Positions 25,933-35,744 of a DNA stretch of 64,000 nt are shown piece after piece. The DNA comes from an uncultured Prevotellaceae bacterium (GTDB lineage: Bacteria; Bacteroidota; Bacteroidia; Bacteroidales; Bacteroidaceae): the NCBI GenBank assembly GCA_900318685.1, contig ONLL01000008.1:1-64000 (forward strand), written 5' to 3'. The notes beneath the pieces were generated by a model. The model was not told the DNA's origin. It was given only the letters and a program-made list of their open reading frames with translations, and searched no databases. Each line of letters opens with the position of its first letter. The first letter of the stretch is position 1. The translations under genes and the position numbers were made by a program.

Positions 25933-27030
25933 TTATTTCTTTGCTAAGTGATAATTATAGTATTCCTTGTCGCCAGTCACATCCTTGATGATGCTGAGGA
26001 AAGGAGGTTGTTTCAGCGGTTCGTCGGCAGCAATGCCCTTGGTCTCGAGGATAACCAGTCCCTGAAGACGGTCGAGATATGTGTCGAGCTCGAAGTACTG
26101 GCCTTTCCAGATGAAACTGCGGCGAACTTTATGAATCGTATGACGGCTGTCATCAGCCAACGAAAGCATCATTTCATAGAGGCTCTGGTTGATCTGGCGT
26201 TCTGTAACCAGTTCCTCGTTTTCAGCCGTTTTCTTCTTCGTAGTATGTACATAAACCTCTTTGCGGCCCCAGCTGCGCTTACGCAAACGTACTTCTGCAT
26301 CGGGCTCGCCCTGCAGGTAGGTCTGGGTGATCTCGCTTTCAATGCAGTCATCGGGTAGGGGACCTGTCACCTCAACGATGTACTTGCGCTCCTCCTCAAT
26401 GGGTTGTGGCAGAGCCAGCACATTGCTGATTTCCTTGATCACACGCCTCATCTTTGTCTCGAAATCATCGTGATTGTTGATGACACGCAGATGTGGGTGG
26501 CCCGTCCAGGCATGAATGACTTTCTTGTCGAGCAGGCGTGCTATACGCAGGCCTTCCTCGTTCATCTGCTCATAGCGCTGGGCATTATTGGCTGTCGTAT
26601 AGTATTGTTCAGCGCCATCAGCAGCCGACACCAAGTGTAGCACGGCATCGTAACGCTCACGCAACTGAGGAGTTGCTGTGCCAACAGCCCGTGTGATATC
26701 CTCCCACATCTCAGGAGCCATATAAGCTGAGATATCCAGCGCTCCGCGATCACAGACGATGATACACGGCTTCTGACATTGTTCAGCCATACGCAGGAAC
26801 TTGTCCTCCAGAGCCAGCTGAATCTCAAGCGTGGCTTTCTCGCCCTCGTAGAAGAATGCCTCGTTCTTCGTCAGGTAGTTCATACCTGCCTGGGTAAAGA
26901 GCGTGGGCACTTCAGGGATGGTGAATACCTTGAATCCAAGGCTGGAGAAATGCTCGATGACGCGCACCAATGCTGTGGTCTTACCAGCGCACGGGCCGCC
27001 TGTGAGTACGATTTTCTTGATGTCGTTCAT
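25933..27030 (-). CDS. P-loop NTPase fused to a CYTH domain
   Basis: The N-terminal half (residues about 1-190) is a kinase-like P-loop domain with Walker A TGGPCAGKTTAL and VCDRGALDISAYM, akin to AAA_28 nucleotide-kinase-like proteins. From about residue 210 a CYTH (triphosphate tunnel) domain follows: EEERKYIVEV gives the ExExK-like start, then EVRLRKR, and later FELDTYLDRL and LVILETKG, supplying the charged tunnel residues. Such fusions occur in Bacteroidetes and in plant TTM proteins. The substrate, possibly an inorganic polyphosphate or nucleoside triphosphate, is not evident. It lies 13 bp upstream of pheS and has its own promoter. Confidence 0.82.
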   Translation of the reverse strand: MNDIKKIVLTGGPCAGKTTALVRVIEHFSSLGFKVFTIPEVPTLFTQAGMNYLTKNEAFFYEGEKATLEIQLALEDKFLRMAEQCQKPCIIVCDRGALDISAYMAPEMWEDITRAVGTATPQLRERYDAVLHLVSAADGAEQYYTTANNAQRYEQMNEEGLRIARLLDKKVIHAWTGHPHLRVINNHDDFETKMRRVIKEISNVLALPQPIEEERKYIVEVTGPLPDDCIESEITQTYLQGEPDAEVRLRKRSWGRKEVYVHTTKKKTAENEELVTERQINQSLYEMMLSLADDSRHTIHKVRRSFIWKGQYFELDTYLDRLQGLVILETKGIAADEPLKQPPFLSIIKDVTGDKEYYNYHLAKK

Positions 27031-27052
27031 TGCTCTATTTCGTTTTCACGTG

Positions 27053-27060
27053 CAAAAGTA
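27053..27060 (-). promoter_or_regulatory. -7 promoter motif of the P-loop/CYTH-pheS pair
   Basis: TACTTTTGCACG on the minus strand, 22 bp before the ATG at 27030. Confidence 0.6.
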
Positions 27061-27179
27061 CTGATTTTTTTTCAAATACACAAATATCCTCGAATCTTTT
27101 CTACTTTATGATTGATAAATGGGGACCGTGCCGTCAGTATCAAGATAGGCCTTCTTGTGAGTACTAATGGCGCTAACTG

Positions 27180-27360
27180 TAATGCAAGGTATGAGACTTT
27201 GGTAATGAAAGGCTATGACTTGATAAAGTAAAACAAGTTGTTTTACCTTCGAAAGTGGCCGACTTTGGTATGCAAAACCTATGACTTTGAAAGGTAAAAC
27301 AACTTGTTTTACTTTAACGGGAGGCTGACTAGCGTCTACAAAGTAAGTTACTTTGCATAC
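27180..27360. repeat. AT-rich intergenic repeat with three palindromes sharing an AA-S-TT core
   Basis: The 586 bp between the CYTH gene and the outer-membrane protein gene hold no convincing gene. They contain GTAAAACAA-G-TTGTTTTAC (27228-27246), GTAAAACAA-C-TTGTTTTAC (27294-27312) and CAAAGTAA-G-TTACTTTG (27339-27355), all perfect around one central G or C. The first two sit in a direct repeat of about 66 bp that also shares CTATGACTT. A 151-codon open frame crosses the region on the minus strand but mirrors the DNA repeat. Confidence 0.8.
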
Positions 27361-27616
27361 GAACGACAGCCTCCAGGTGATGGCTCCACAGTCTCTTTGT
27401 ATAGCAAGGACGGCATCCCATATTAACAAGGAGGCATTTGATGCGTTTCTTTTGACGAGAATCGGCATTATGATAAATAGATAATATCGAAGTAAGAGGA
27501 CAGAGAAAAACTCTCTGCCCTCTTTATAGATAATACGAATAATAGATAATTCAATATTCAAAACTGCTTGGTAGTGTTTAGAACGCTATCCTAAGTGCAT
27601 AGTCTCAATTAATCGT

Positions 27617-29191
27617 TTAGAACGTATAGGTTGCAGTCAAAAGCAACTGATGACGCTTGTTGCTTACTTTTACAAACCCAGGTACATTATTTTCTGGATG
27701 ATTTTCAATAATATTACCATCTTCATCGTTTTCTTTCGAACATTGGAAAGGTTCAAAGAAACCGTTCTGAGTTGAATATTGGTATGCAGCAGAAAGATTG
27801 ACTTTGTCCATTTGAATACCAATGCCACATGTAATACGATGTGTAGCATCCCAATTAGTAAAGTCAGTGGCTGAACTATAATATGAAGCTTTTGAGAGAA
27901 GTGTACCATCCTTGAAACCGTCCTTCTGATACATGGGCGAAACATAGTTGTAGCCGAATCTTACTGCCACCTCAGGAGCTGCCTTGAACTCTGCGCCCAG
28001 CTTCAGCGTTGAAACGCCCTTCAGCATGTCGGCAGTGTGGCGATTCATTACGTCGTCGCTTTCGCTATCCTCGTAATAGTCATCGTACCACCAGCTATAG
28101 TGTGACCCCGTCTTATAACGAGTATCCATCGTGCCATAGTCGGTATATTCATAGCTGGCACCAACAGCCAGTGAACTTCCGAAAGTTGTGCCTGCGCTGA
28201 CACCGAACTTCCAAGGCGTATAGAGCTTGAACTCATAGTCCTCGCTGTTGTACACACTACCTCCAGCATCACTCATCGTGGTATAGTTATGGGTGTCGAG
28301 GTCATACCAGGTCGGCGTAGTGACTGACAGTCCGATGCGGAAAGGAGAAGTTTCGATGGGACGGAAGATAAGACCCAGTTTGATGTCGGCACCTGTTCCT
28401 TCAATCTCACGATCGTCGGCAACCTGGATAGGAGAATTCTGAGGGAAGTATTCCGTGTACTCACTATAGTGCTTGTAGTTCACATCGTGAATACCGATAG
28501 TCATTCCCAGATAAACGCGATTGTTGATGTTGCCGCTAAGGTTGAAGTCATAGTCGCCAATGTATCCCCAATGACGGCGATCCATCGTGTAGCTGTTGGC
28601 CTCCTCATAGTACCACCTATCTTCATCTGCCCAATACAATATATTCCGTGCGTACATATCGTCGAGCTGATTGCAAGAAATTTTAGGTTGGTCAAAAATA
28701 GGTGACAAGCCACTCTTTCCTCCAACGTTGAATAAAGAACCATTTTTTGCTTTTAAATAGGTCAGCTTATTCTGCGAGGCTCCATAGAGGTCGCTTGCTG
28801 CTGAGAGGATGTAATTGAAATTACGGCTCTTGTGATAGTTGAAGCCAAAGTTCAGGAATCCCGTAGGACTGGTGCGAGATGCATATACGAAACCAACCTG
28901 ATCGAAGCTCATGTTCGTAGTATGTCCGCCTCCGAAGGCATTGCCGTCCTGCTGACTGACCACTCCCAATGAAATGTTAGCCTGTGACTTACGGAACAGA
29001 CCGATACCGGCAGGATTAGTGCCAATTGTCGAGATGTCTGCACCAAGAGCCTCCATAGCTCCACCCATTCCAACATAGCGGGCCGTACCGTTGAGGTCGC
29101 TCCACCCTATTTTGGCGTTCTCGTAGGTTTCTTGTGCTGCTGCAGGCAACATGGCCAGCGCAAAAGCAGCTATTGCGATGATTCTCTTCAT
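27617..29191 (-). CDS. Outer-membrane beta-barrel protein (OmpP1/FadL-like)
   Basis: Signal peptide (MKRIIAIAAFALAMLPAAAQ), then GTARYVGMGGAMEALGADIS and IGTNPAGIGLFRKSQ, an N-terminal motif of the Bacteroidales branch of the FadL/OmpP1 transport family. Alternating hydrophobic strands continue to a terminal ...HQLLLTATYTF ending in Phe, typical of barrel proteins. The 524-residue length fits. The cargo (hydrophobic compounds in the family) is unknown. It is co-directional with the next gene upstream, 55 bp apart, and has no clear promoter of its own. Confidence 0.82.
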   Translation of the reverse strand: MKRIIAIAAFALAMLPAAAQETYENAKIGWSDLNGTARYVGMGGAMEALGADISTIGTNPAGIGLFRKSQANISLGVVSQQDGNAFGGGHTTNMSFDQVGFVYASRTSPTGFLNFGFNYHKSRNFNYILSAASDLYGASQNKLTYLKAKNGSLFNVGGKSGLSPIFDQPKISCNQLDDMYARNILYWADEDRWYYEEANSYTMDRRHWGYIGDYDFNLSGNINNRVYLGMTIGIHDVNYKHYSEYTEYFPQNSPIQVADDREIEGTGADIKLGLIFRPIETSPFRIGLSVTTPTWYDLDTHNYTTMSDAGGSVYNSEDYEFKLYTPWKFGVSAGTTFGSSLAVGASYEYTDYGTMDTRYKTGSHYSWWYDDYYEDSESDDVMNRHTADMLKGVSTLKLGAEFKAAPEVAVRFGYNYVSPMYQKDGFKDGTLLSKASYYSSATDFTNWDATHRITCGIGIQMDKVNLSAAYQYSTQNGFFEPFQCSKENDEDGNIIENHPENNVPGFVKVSNKRHQLLLTATYTF

Positions 29192-29246
29192 AATCCTGTG
29201 AATATTAGTGCATAATTATATATTAAAAGATGTGTATAGAGATCGT

Positions 29247-30224
29247 TTATCGACGTCCACTGCCGAAGCCGCCACCACCGCCTGAACGGCTGCCGCCGCC
29301 TCCGCCGCCACCGCCGCCGCTGCTGACAGAGCCGCCACCGCCACTGCTGACGGAACCGCCACCGCCGCCAGACGAACGGCTGCCGCCAAAGCTACCGCTG
29401 CTGCTGTTGGTATAGCTTCCGCCAAAGTTACCGTTAGAGTTGGTGTAGAAAGGAGAACTGCCAGAGTAAGTCGTACGTGTACGTGTAGAACCAGCATCTG
29501 TACGCGAACTTCCGTATGATCCAGAACGACTGGCCACAGAAGAGCCTAAGCTACGGCTACTGCCGAAAGTAGTAGACGAAATCGTATGCGTGCGTCCAGA
29601 TGTAAAGCCTGCTGGACCAGCTCCGCTTATACGTCCATGATTCTCTGTTCCTGGGTTATAGTGGGCATAGGTCACTCCACCTCCACTATAGTACCAAGGA
29701 TCGTAATAGCTATAGTAGCCGCGATACCAAGGAGAATACCAAGGGCCATACCAGCCGTACCAGCCACCCCAATACCAGCTGTCGTAGTACCAAGGATCGT
29801 AGTACCAGTCGTACCAGGGATAATAAGAGTAGTACCAAGGTGAGTGCCACCCCCAGGAGTCGCTGTATCCGCGCGAGTACCCTGCCCAGTAGGCAGCCGA
29901 GGGCTCATAGCCGTCGAAGCGGGTCATGCGCTGCGTCAGCGAGAAGTCGCCCAATGAGTCGGGATAGACTCCCTCAACGCCGGCAAAGCTGATGATGTCG
30001 CCAGTATCAACGGGCAGCACCTCGTAGCTGCTGGCCCAACGACGATTGTATTCATCGACGCTGCGCATCGAACCAGAGTAGTATGTGTCAGCAGGAATAC
30101 CATAGGTAGCCCTGTCGCGTGCCACATTCTTCTTTGTCGGAACGAAGTACATGTCATCGTCCTGAGCAAGACTTGAGAGCGAGAAAGCTCCCAGCATTAC
30201 TGATAAAAGAATCCACTTTTTCAT
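29247..30224 (-). CDS. Secreted Trp/Tyr-rich and Gly/Ser-rich low-complexity protein
   Basis: Signal peptide ending ...SSLAQDDD. After a normal-looking segment (residues about 25-120) comes a block of about 70 residues dominated by Tyr, Trp, Gly, Pro and Asp (repeated PWYY/WYG motifs), then a Ser/Gly/Thr-rich region and a C-terminal tail of Gly, Ser and Arg (GGGGGG runs). Aromatic and Gly/Ser repeats suggest an adhesive or surface-layer-like extracellular protein. This is inference, and no family is recognised. Its promoter TATTTTTG lies at 30257-30264, divergent from prmA. Confidence 0.75.
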   Translation of the reverse strand: MKKWILLSVMLGAFSLSSLAQDDDMYFVPTKKNVARDRATYGIPADTYYSGSMRSVDEYNRRWASSYEVLPVDTGDIISFAGVEGVYPDSLGDFSLTQRMTRFDGYEPSAAYWAGYSRGYSDSWGWHSPWYYSYYPWYDWYYDPWYYDSWYWGGWYGWYGPWYSPWYRGYYSYYDPWYYSGGGVTYAHYNPGTENHGRISGAGPAGFTSGRTHTISSTTFGSSRSLGSSVASRSGSYGSSRTDAGSTRTRTTYSGSSPFYTNSNGNFGGSYTNSSSGSFGGSRSSGGGGGSVSSGGGGSVSSGGGGGGGGGSRSGGGGGFGSGRR

Positions 30225-30256
30225 ATCGTTTGAAGTTTATTTATTGTTTCACGATG

Positions 30257-30264
30257 CAAAAATA
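30257..30264 (-). promoter_or_regulatory. -7 promoter motif of the Trp/Tyr-rich protein gene
   Basis: TATTTTTGCATCG on the minus strand, 32 bp before the start codon at 30224. Confidence 0.55.
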
Positions 30265-30329
30265 CTGCTAATTTTCATGCAAAAATACGGAAAAACCCTA
30301 AAACATGGTAGGATTTTCCCTATTTTTTA

Positions 30330-30337
30330 TAATTTTG
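30330..30337 (+). promoter_or_regulatory. -7 promoter motif of prmA
   Basis: TAATTTTG followed by CAGTC, 20 bp before the prmA ATG at 30358. Confidence 0.6.
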
Positions 30338-30357
30338 CAGTCAAAATTAACAATGCA

Positions 30358-31227
30358 ATGAAGTATTTTGAGGTGAATTTCACGATTTCGGCCCCTTTGG
30401 AGCATCTTCACGACGTGCGCGACGTGCTTGCTGCGTTGGTTGGCGAAGCTGGTTTTGAGACGTTTGAAGAGACGCCCGAAGGCATGAAGGGATATGTGCA
30501 GCGAGATGCTTTCGACAAGGATGTCCTCGACGGGGCAATCGACGCCCTACCCTTCCCCGATGCTCATGTCAGTTATGAGATTTCTGATGCTCCCGACCTC
30601 GACTGGAACGAGCAATGGGAGCAGGAAGGCTTCGAACCCATCAGCGTGGGCGAACACCTTATTATATATGATGGACGCCACCTGCCCAAAGATGATCAGT
30701 CCGACCGCCTCCTGGTGGAGATTGACGCCCATCTAGCCTTCGGCACAGGCAATCATGCTACGACCCGCATGATGGCACAGGCATTGATGCAGATGAAGCT
30801 TGACGGCTGCGCAGTCCTTGACTGCGGAACAGGCACAGGCGTGCTTGCCATCATTGCCTTGAAACGAGGTGCTGTTGAAGCCATCGGCTACGACATCGAT
30901 GAATGGAGTGTCGACAATGCGCGCCACAATGCCGTGATAAACCGTGTTGATCATTGTTTCACGTCTATTTTGGGCGATTCCATCGTGATTGAGCAGACCG
31001 GGAAACAATTTGACGTCGTGCTGGCCAACATCAATCGCAACATCCTGCTGGCCGATATGCCCATGATGTGTCGGGCTATGAAGAAAGATGCATTTCTGCT
31101 GCTCAGCGGCTTCTACGTGAATGATACTGATATCCTCAAAGCCAAAGCTCAAGAGCAGGGACTCTCGCTGGCGGCAGAGCAACACGACGGAGAATGGGCT
31201 TGCCTGATATTCAAGAACCAACACTAA
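30358..31227 (+). CDS. prmA: Ribosomal protein L11 methyltransferase
   Basis: A SAM-dependent enzyme that trimethylates L11. The start giving MKYFEVNFTISAPLE is chosen because it follows the promoter and begins the substrate-recognition domain. The SAM-binding core shows FGTGNHATTRMM, LDCGTGTGVLAIIALKRGA (about residues 158-176) and VLANINRNILL. The 289-residue length is normal. MscS follows 13 bp later, so the two are probably cotranscribed. Confidence 0.95.
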   Translation: MKYFEVNFTISAPLEHLHDVRDVLAALVGEAGFETFEETPEGMKGYVQRDAFDKDVLDGAIDALPFPDAHVSYEISDAPDLDWNEQWEQEGFEPISVGEHLIIYDGRHLPKDDQSDRLLVEIDAHLAFGTGNHATTRMMAQALMQMKLDGCAVLDCGTGTGVLAIIALKRGAVEAIGYDIDEWSVDNARHNAVINRVDHCFTSILGDSIVIEQTGKQFDVVLANINRNILLADMPMMCRAMKKDAFLLLSGFYVNDTDILKAKAQEQGLSLAAEQHDGEWACLIFKNQH

Positions 31228-31240
31228 ATATTTAACATAT

Positions 31241-33571
31241 ATGAACAAAAGGCTGACAATCTTTATATTATGCATATTCGCTGTACTGAATGCGCACGCT
31301 GTTCTGAAGGAGAAGAACCTGGAACAAACATTAAGTGTACTTCGTGCCGAGCTCACCGAGACTCACCACGATCTCATCAGTATGGCCGAGCAGCGCAAGC
31401 AGCAGACACGCGACATCATCCAGCAGCTGCGCGAGACCATCAAGCGCAGCAATCAGAATGCCCTGATGCTCTACTCGCAGCAGCAGAACTATGTGTTTGA
31501 CCTCACCTATGCCTGCCATGAAGCTACTGAGCAGTATCTCTCGTTCCAACGCCAGCAGCTGCCCTTCAAATCATACATCGAGCACCTCGACGTAGAGATA
31601 GCGAAGTACGACAGCTTGGTCAACAGCTTGAAGAACATCCGCACAAACATGCTTGAAGACAGGCCCAAGACCGACCGCGTCGTGTGTCTGACATTGTCGA
31701 CGGCCATTCGCAACTCCCTACAGGAGACGCGTGACCAAGTGTCGGATTATATCACCATCTACGAGAATACTGAGCAGCGTCTGAAGTACCTTAATGACTA
31801 TGCCAACCGCCGTTACAACGACATCCAGACCGGTATCTTCAAAAATGGCGGCGAAAACTACATCTCGCTGTTGAGAAATATCGGGGAGCGATGGGAACAG
31901 ATGAAGACCTCGGTTGAAGAGAAGTACCGTCCCAGCAATCAGAATTCTGACTGGGACAGCACCGTCATCCTGAAGCTCTTCTTCCTCATCTTCTTCTATA
32001 TTATGGCGGCTATCGTGCTCAACATGCTGGCCTTCCGCTTCATGCCCAAACGCTTCCACACGACCGAATTCCTGAAGAAGCGCTCGTGCATCATCATGGC
32101 CACTACCACCGTCACCTTCGCAGCAGTGATGGGCGTGATGCGTGCCACCCTTGAGCAGAATTTCTTCATCATGGCCAGCGGCCTGCTCATCGAATATGCC
32201 TGGCTGCTGGGCGTGATACTCATCTCCCTGCTGCTCCGTGTCAACGGCGACCAGATTAAGAGTGCCTTCAAGATATATTCGCCCCTCATCGTGGTGGGAT
32301 TCATCGTCATTGCCTTCCGCATCGTGCTTATACCTAGTGAGCTGGTCAACATGGTGTTCCCCATCATTCTGCTCTTGTGCACATTGTGGCAATGGATTGT
32401 CATCAAGCGCCACAACAAGAACATCCCTCGCTCCGACATGTTCTACACCTATATCTCGCTCGCCATTTTCATCTTCTCGCTAGGCTGCTCGTGGCTGGGT
32501 TACACGTTGCTGGCTGTGCAGATACTTATCTGGTGGATCATGCAACTGACGTGCATCCTGACCATCACCTGTATCAGCAGCTATATCAAGCTGTACGGCC
32601 ACAGGCATCACTACGACGATGCACCCATCACCAAGTCGTGGTTCTTCCTATTTATATATAGGGTGTTACTTCCCATCATCGGCGTCTGCTCCGTGATGCT
32701 GTCCATCTACTGGGCGGCCGACGTGTTCAACCTAGGCGACATCTGCTGGCAGATCTTCAAGAAGAACTTCATCAACCTCGAGAATCTCAAGGTGAGCATA
32801 CTCAAGCTTTCGATGGTGGTCAACCTCTGGTTCCTCTTCTCCTATGTGGCCAGTACCATCTTGGCGCTGCTGAGCCTGCACTTCAAGCATCAGGACCCGA
32901 CGACTGCCGCCAGCCGTGAGGTGATGGGAAAGAATGTCATACAGGTGCTCGTCTGGGGTATCTGGCTGCTCATGTCGCTCTCTATCCTTCACATCAGCGT
33001 CACCTGGCTGCTGGCCATCTCCGGAGGTCTCTCCACAGGTATCGGTTTTGCTTCGAAGGACATCATCGAGAACATCTACTATGGTGCAACGCTGATGGCT
33101 GGGCGCGTTAAGGTGGGCGACTGGATTGATGTAGACGGCACCTTCGGAAAGGTCAAGTCCATCAGCTACACCTCGACTGTTGTGGAGACACTCTATGGCG
33201 AGGTCATCACTTTCCAGAACAGCCAGCTCTTCTCTAAGAACTACAAGAACCTCACCCGCAATCACGGCTATGTGCTGGCAGGAATCCCGTTCAGCGTGGC
33301 CTATGGCTCGAACCTCAAGGATGTGACGCAGATGGTGGAGGATGCCATTAACGGCATGAATCACCCCTGGAGCGACCACAAGAAACAAGTCAAGGCAGTA
33401 GTCACAACGATGGGTGAGTCGAGCGTTGACTTCAAGCTCTTTATCTGGGCTGATGCCGTGAAGAAAATCTACGTCGTCAGCGACGTGCTCAAGAAGATCT
33501 ATGAAACGCTAAATGCCAATGGCATCTCCATCCCATTCCCCCAGCGCGACATACATATCAAGCAGGAATAA
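31241..33571 (+). CDS. Mechanosensitive channel, MscS family (large, with periplasmic N-domain)
   Basis: A signal peptide (MNKRLTIFILCIFAVLNAHA) is followed by a long charged coiled-coil periplasmic region (residues about 20-235) and about 8-10 membrane segments. The MscS core comes from about residue 570: the pore-lining helix with LAISGGLSTGIGFASKDIIE, then MAGRVKVGDWIDVDGTFGKVKSISY, and the vestibule with TLYGEVITFQNSQLF. It resembles MscK/YbdG-type multi-helix channels that open on hypo-osmotic shock. It sits 13 bp after prmA. Confidence 0.93.
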   Translation: MNKRLTIFILCIFAVLNAHAVLKEKNLEQTLSVLRAELTETHHDLISMAEQRKQQTRDIIQQLRETIKRSNQNALMLYSQQQNYVFDLTYACHEATEQYLSFQRQQLPFKSYIEHLDVEIAKYDSLVNSLKNIRTNMLEDRPKTDRVVCLTLSTAIRNSLQETRDQVSDYITIYENTEQRLKYLNDYANRRYNDIQTGIFKNGGENYISLLRNIGERWEQMKTSVEEKYRPSNQNSDWDSTVILKLFFLIFFYIMAAIVLNMLAFRFMPKRFHTTEFLKKRSCIIMATTTVTFAAVMGVMRATLEQNFFIMASGLLIEYAWLLGVILISLLLRVNGDQIKSAFKIYSPLIVVGFIVIAFRIVLIPSELVNMVFPIILLLCTLWQWIVIKRHNKNIPRSDMFYTYISLAIFIFSLGCSWLGYTLLAVQILIWWIMQLTCILTITCISSYIKLYGHRHHYDDAPITKSWFFLFIYRVLLPIIGVCSVMLSIYWAADVFNLGDICWQIFKKNFINLENLKVSILKLSMVVNLWFLFSYVASTILALLSLHFKHQDPTTAASREVMGKNVIQVLVWGIWLLMSLSILHISVTWLLAISGGLSTGIGFASKDIIENIYYGATLMAGRVKVGDWIDVDGTFGKVKSISYTSTVVETLYGEVITFQNSQLFSKNYKNLTRNHGYVLAGIPFSVAYGSNLKDVTQMVEDAINGMNHPWSDHKKQVKAVVTTMGESSVDFKLFIWADAVKKIYVVSDVLKKIYETLNANGISIPFPQRDIHIKQE

Positions 33572-33613
33572 CAGAAAAACGGCAGATTATTTGGCTATTT
33601 GCTCACTAAATCG

Positions 33614-33621
33614 TACCTTTG
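33614..33621 (+). promoter_or_regulatory. -7 promoter motif of metG
   Basis: TACCTTTG followed by CATCC, 30 bp before the metG ATG. Confidence 0.7.
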
Positions 33622-33651
33622 CATCCAAAATTTCAAAAGCATATCAAACAA

Positions 33652-35718
33652 ATGGAACAGAAGAACTTTAAACGCACTACAGTCACCGCCGCCCTACCCT
33701 ATGCCAACGGCGGTGTACACATCGGCCACCTTGCAGGAGTCTATGTGCCTGCCGACATCTATGTACGCTACCTCCGTCTGAAGAAGCGTGAGGTGATGTT
33801 CGTCGGAGGCAGCGACGAGCATGGTGTGCCCATCACCATCCGAGCCCGTAAGGAAGGCATCACCCCTCAGGACGTGGTCAACCGCTATCATACGATGATC
33901 CGCGATTCCTTCGATGAATTCGGCATTTCTTTCGATGTTTACTCACGCACTACTAGCAAGATTCATCATAAGTTTGCTGCCGACTTCTTCCGCAAACTCT
34001 ATGACGAAGGCAAGCTGACCGAGGAGACCACCACACAACTTTATGACGAAGAAGCCCATCAGTTCCTGGCCGACCGCTATGTCACAGGCGAGTGCCCTCA
34101 TTGCCACAATCAGGGTGCCTATGGCGACCAATGTGAGAAGTGCGGACGCGACCTCTCGCCTACTGAGCTCATCAACCCCAAGTCCACCATCAGCGGTTCC
34201 ACGCCCGTGCTGAAGGAGACTAAGAACTGGTACCTCCCCCTGAACGAGTATCAGGACTGGCTCAAGCAATGGATACTGGAGGAGCACAAGGAGTGGCGTC
34301 CTAATGTCTACGGCCAATGCAAGTCGTGGCTTGATATGGACCTTCAGCCTCGCGCCATGACCCGTGACCTCGACTGGGGTATTCCCGTGCCCGTTGAGGG
34401 TGCCGAGGGTAAGGTTCTCTACGTGTGGTTCGATGCTCCCATCGGCTATATCTCCAATACGAAGGAGCTCTGCGAGCGCGATCCTGAGCGCTGGGGCAAC
34501 TGGGAGAAGTGGTGGCAGGATGACGACACGCGTTTGGTCCATTTCATCGGTAAGGACAACATTGTGTTCCATTGCATCATCTTCCCCGTGATGATGCGTG
34601 CTCACGGCAAATATATCATGCCCGACAATGTGCCTGCCAACGAGTTCCTCAACCTTGAGAACGACAAGATTTCCACTTCGCGCAACTGGGCAGTCTGGCT
34701 GCACGAGTACCTCGTCGACTTCCCCGGCAAGCAGGATGTGCTGCGCTATGTGCTCACCGCCAACGCTCCTGAGACGAAGGACAACAACTTCACCTGGAAG
34801 GATTTCCAGGACCGCAACAACAACGAGCTGGTGGCCGTCTATGGAAATTTCGTTAACCGTGCCCTGCAGCTCACGTGGAAATACTGGGAGGGCGTCGTGC
34901 CACAGCGAGGCGATCTGCTCGACGTCGACCTTCAGGCTATCGCCGAGTTTAAGGACGTAAAGCAGAAGGTGGAGTCGCTGCTCGAGCAGTTCAAGTTCCG
35001 CGATGCTCAGTTCGAGGCCATGAACCTCGCCCGCATCGGCAACCGCTACATCACCGAATGCGAACCTTGGAAGGTTTGGAAGACCGATCCTAAGCGTGTG
35101 GAAACCGTTCTTAATGTCTGCCTGCAACTCGTTGCCAATCTGAGCATTGCCTTTGGCCCGTTCCTGCCTTTCTCGAGCAATCGTCTGCGCTCACTCATCA
35201 ACGAGCAGAACCTCGACTGGGAGCAGCTTGGCAGCATCGACCTGCTGCCTGCCGGACACCAGATCAACGAACCGCAGCTGCTCTTCGAGAAGATCGACGA
35301 TGCCACCATCCAGCTTCAACTCGACAAGCTCGAGTCGACCAAGAAGGCAAATGAGGCCGCCGCATGGCAGCCTGCACCCATTAAGGAGAATGTGCCTTTC
35401 GACGTCTTCGAGAAGCTCGACATCCGCGTGGGTCTAGTGAAGGACTGCCAGCCTGTGAAGAAGTCGAAGAAACTGCTGCAGTTCACTATCGACGACGGCT
35501 CGGGCACCGACCGCACCATCTGTTCGGGCATCGCCCAGTTCTATGAGCATCCTGAGGAGCTTATCGGCCGACGCATTCTTTTCGTGGCTAACTTCGAGCC
35601 CCGCAAGATGATGGGCATCGAGAGTCAGGGCATGATCCTGAGTGCAGTCGATTCCGACGAGTCGCTTAGCGTCGTAACCACGACGAAGGACGTGAAGCCC
35701 GGCAGTCAGGTGGGCTGA
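33652..35718 (+). CDS. metG: Methionyl-tRNA synthetase
   Basis: A class I synthetase of 688 residues. ATG at 33652 begins [20 protein letters not shown]. Visible motifs are the HIGH-type [12 protein letters not shown] (about residues 19-30), the zinc-binding cysteines [18 protein letters not shown], the KMSKS-equivalent [13 protein letters not shown], and a C-terminal tRNA-binding OB domain ([20 protein letters not shown]) from about residue 590. The KMSKS loop reads NDKISTS, as in many MetRS. It leads an operon with the DUF6057 protein 26 bp after. Confidence 0.97.
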   Translation: MEQKNFKRTTVTAALPYANGGVHIGHLAGVYVPADIYVRYLRLKKREVMFVGGSDEHGVPITIRARKEGITPQDVVNRYHTMIRDSFDEFGISFDVYSRTTSKIHHKFAADFFRKLYDEGKLTEETTTQLYDEEAHQFLADRYVTGECPHCHNQGAYGDQCEKCGRDLSPTELINPKSTISGSTPVLKETKNWYLPLNEYQDWLKQWILEEHKEWRPNVYGQCKSWLDMDLQPRAMTRDLDWGIPVPVEGAEGKVLYVWFDAPIGYISNTKELCERDPERWGNWEKWWQDDDTRLVHFIGKDNIVFHCIIFPVMMRAHGKYIMPDNVPANEFLNLENDKISTSRNWAVWLHEYLVDFPGKQDVLRYVLTANAPETKDNNFTWKDFQDRNNNELVAVYGNFVNRALQLTWKYWEGVVPQRGDLLDVDLQAIAEFKDVKQKVESLLEQFKFRDAQFEAMNLARIGNRYITECEPWKVWKTDPKRVETVLNVCLQLVANLSIAFGPFLPFSSNRLRSLINEQNLDWEQLGSIDLLPAGHQINEPQLLFEKIDDATIQLQLDKLESTKKANEAAAWQPAPIKENVPFDVFEKLDIRVGLVKDCQPVKKSKKLLQFTIDDGSGTDRTICSGIAQFYEHPEELIGRRILFVANFEPRKMMGIESQGMILSAVDSDESLSVVTTTKDVKPGSQVG

Positions 35719-35744
35719 CCGCGACTGTAAGCATCAGCTCTGCC

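Noticed and set aside
27106..27561. 151-codon open frame on the minus strand with two similar peptide segments (VKVKQVVLPFKVIGFAYQS-like)
   Set aside because: The peptide repeat is only the translation of the palindrome-bearing DNA repeat; there is no promoter motif, signal or recognisable domain, and composition follows the A+T-rich spacer.
29216..29497. Ala/Val-rich 93-codon frame
   Set aside because: It is an out-of-frame reading of the Gly/Ser repeat codons of the secreted protein gene on the same strand.
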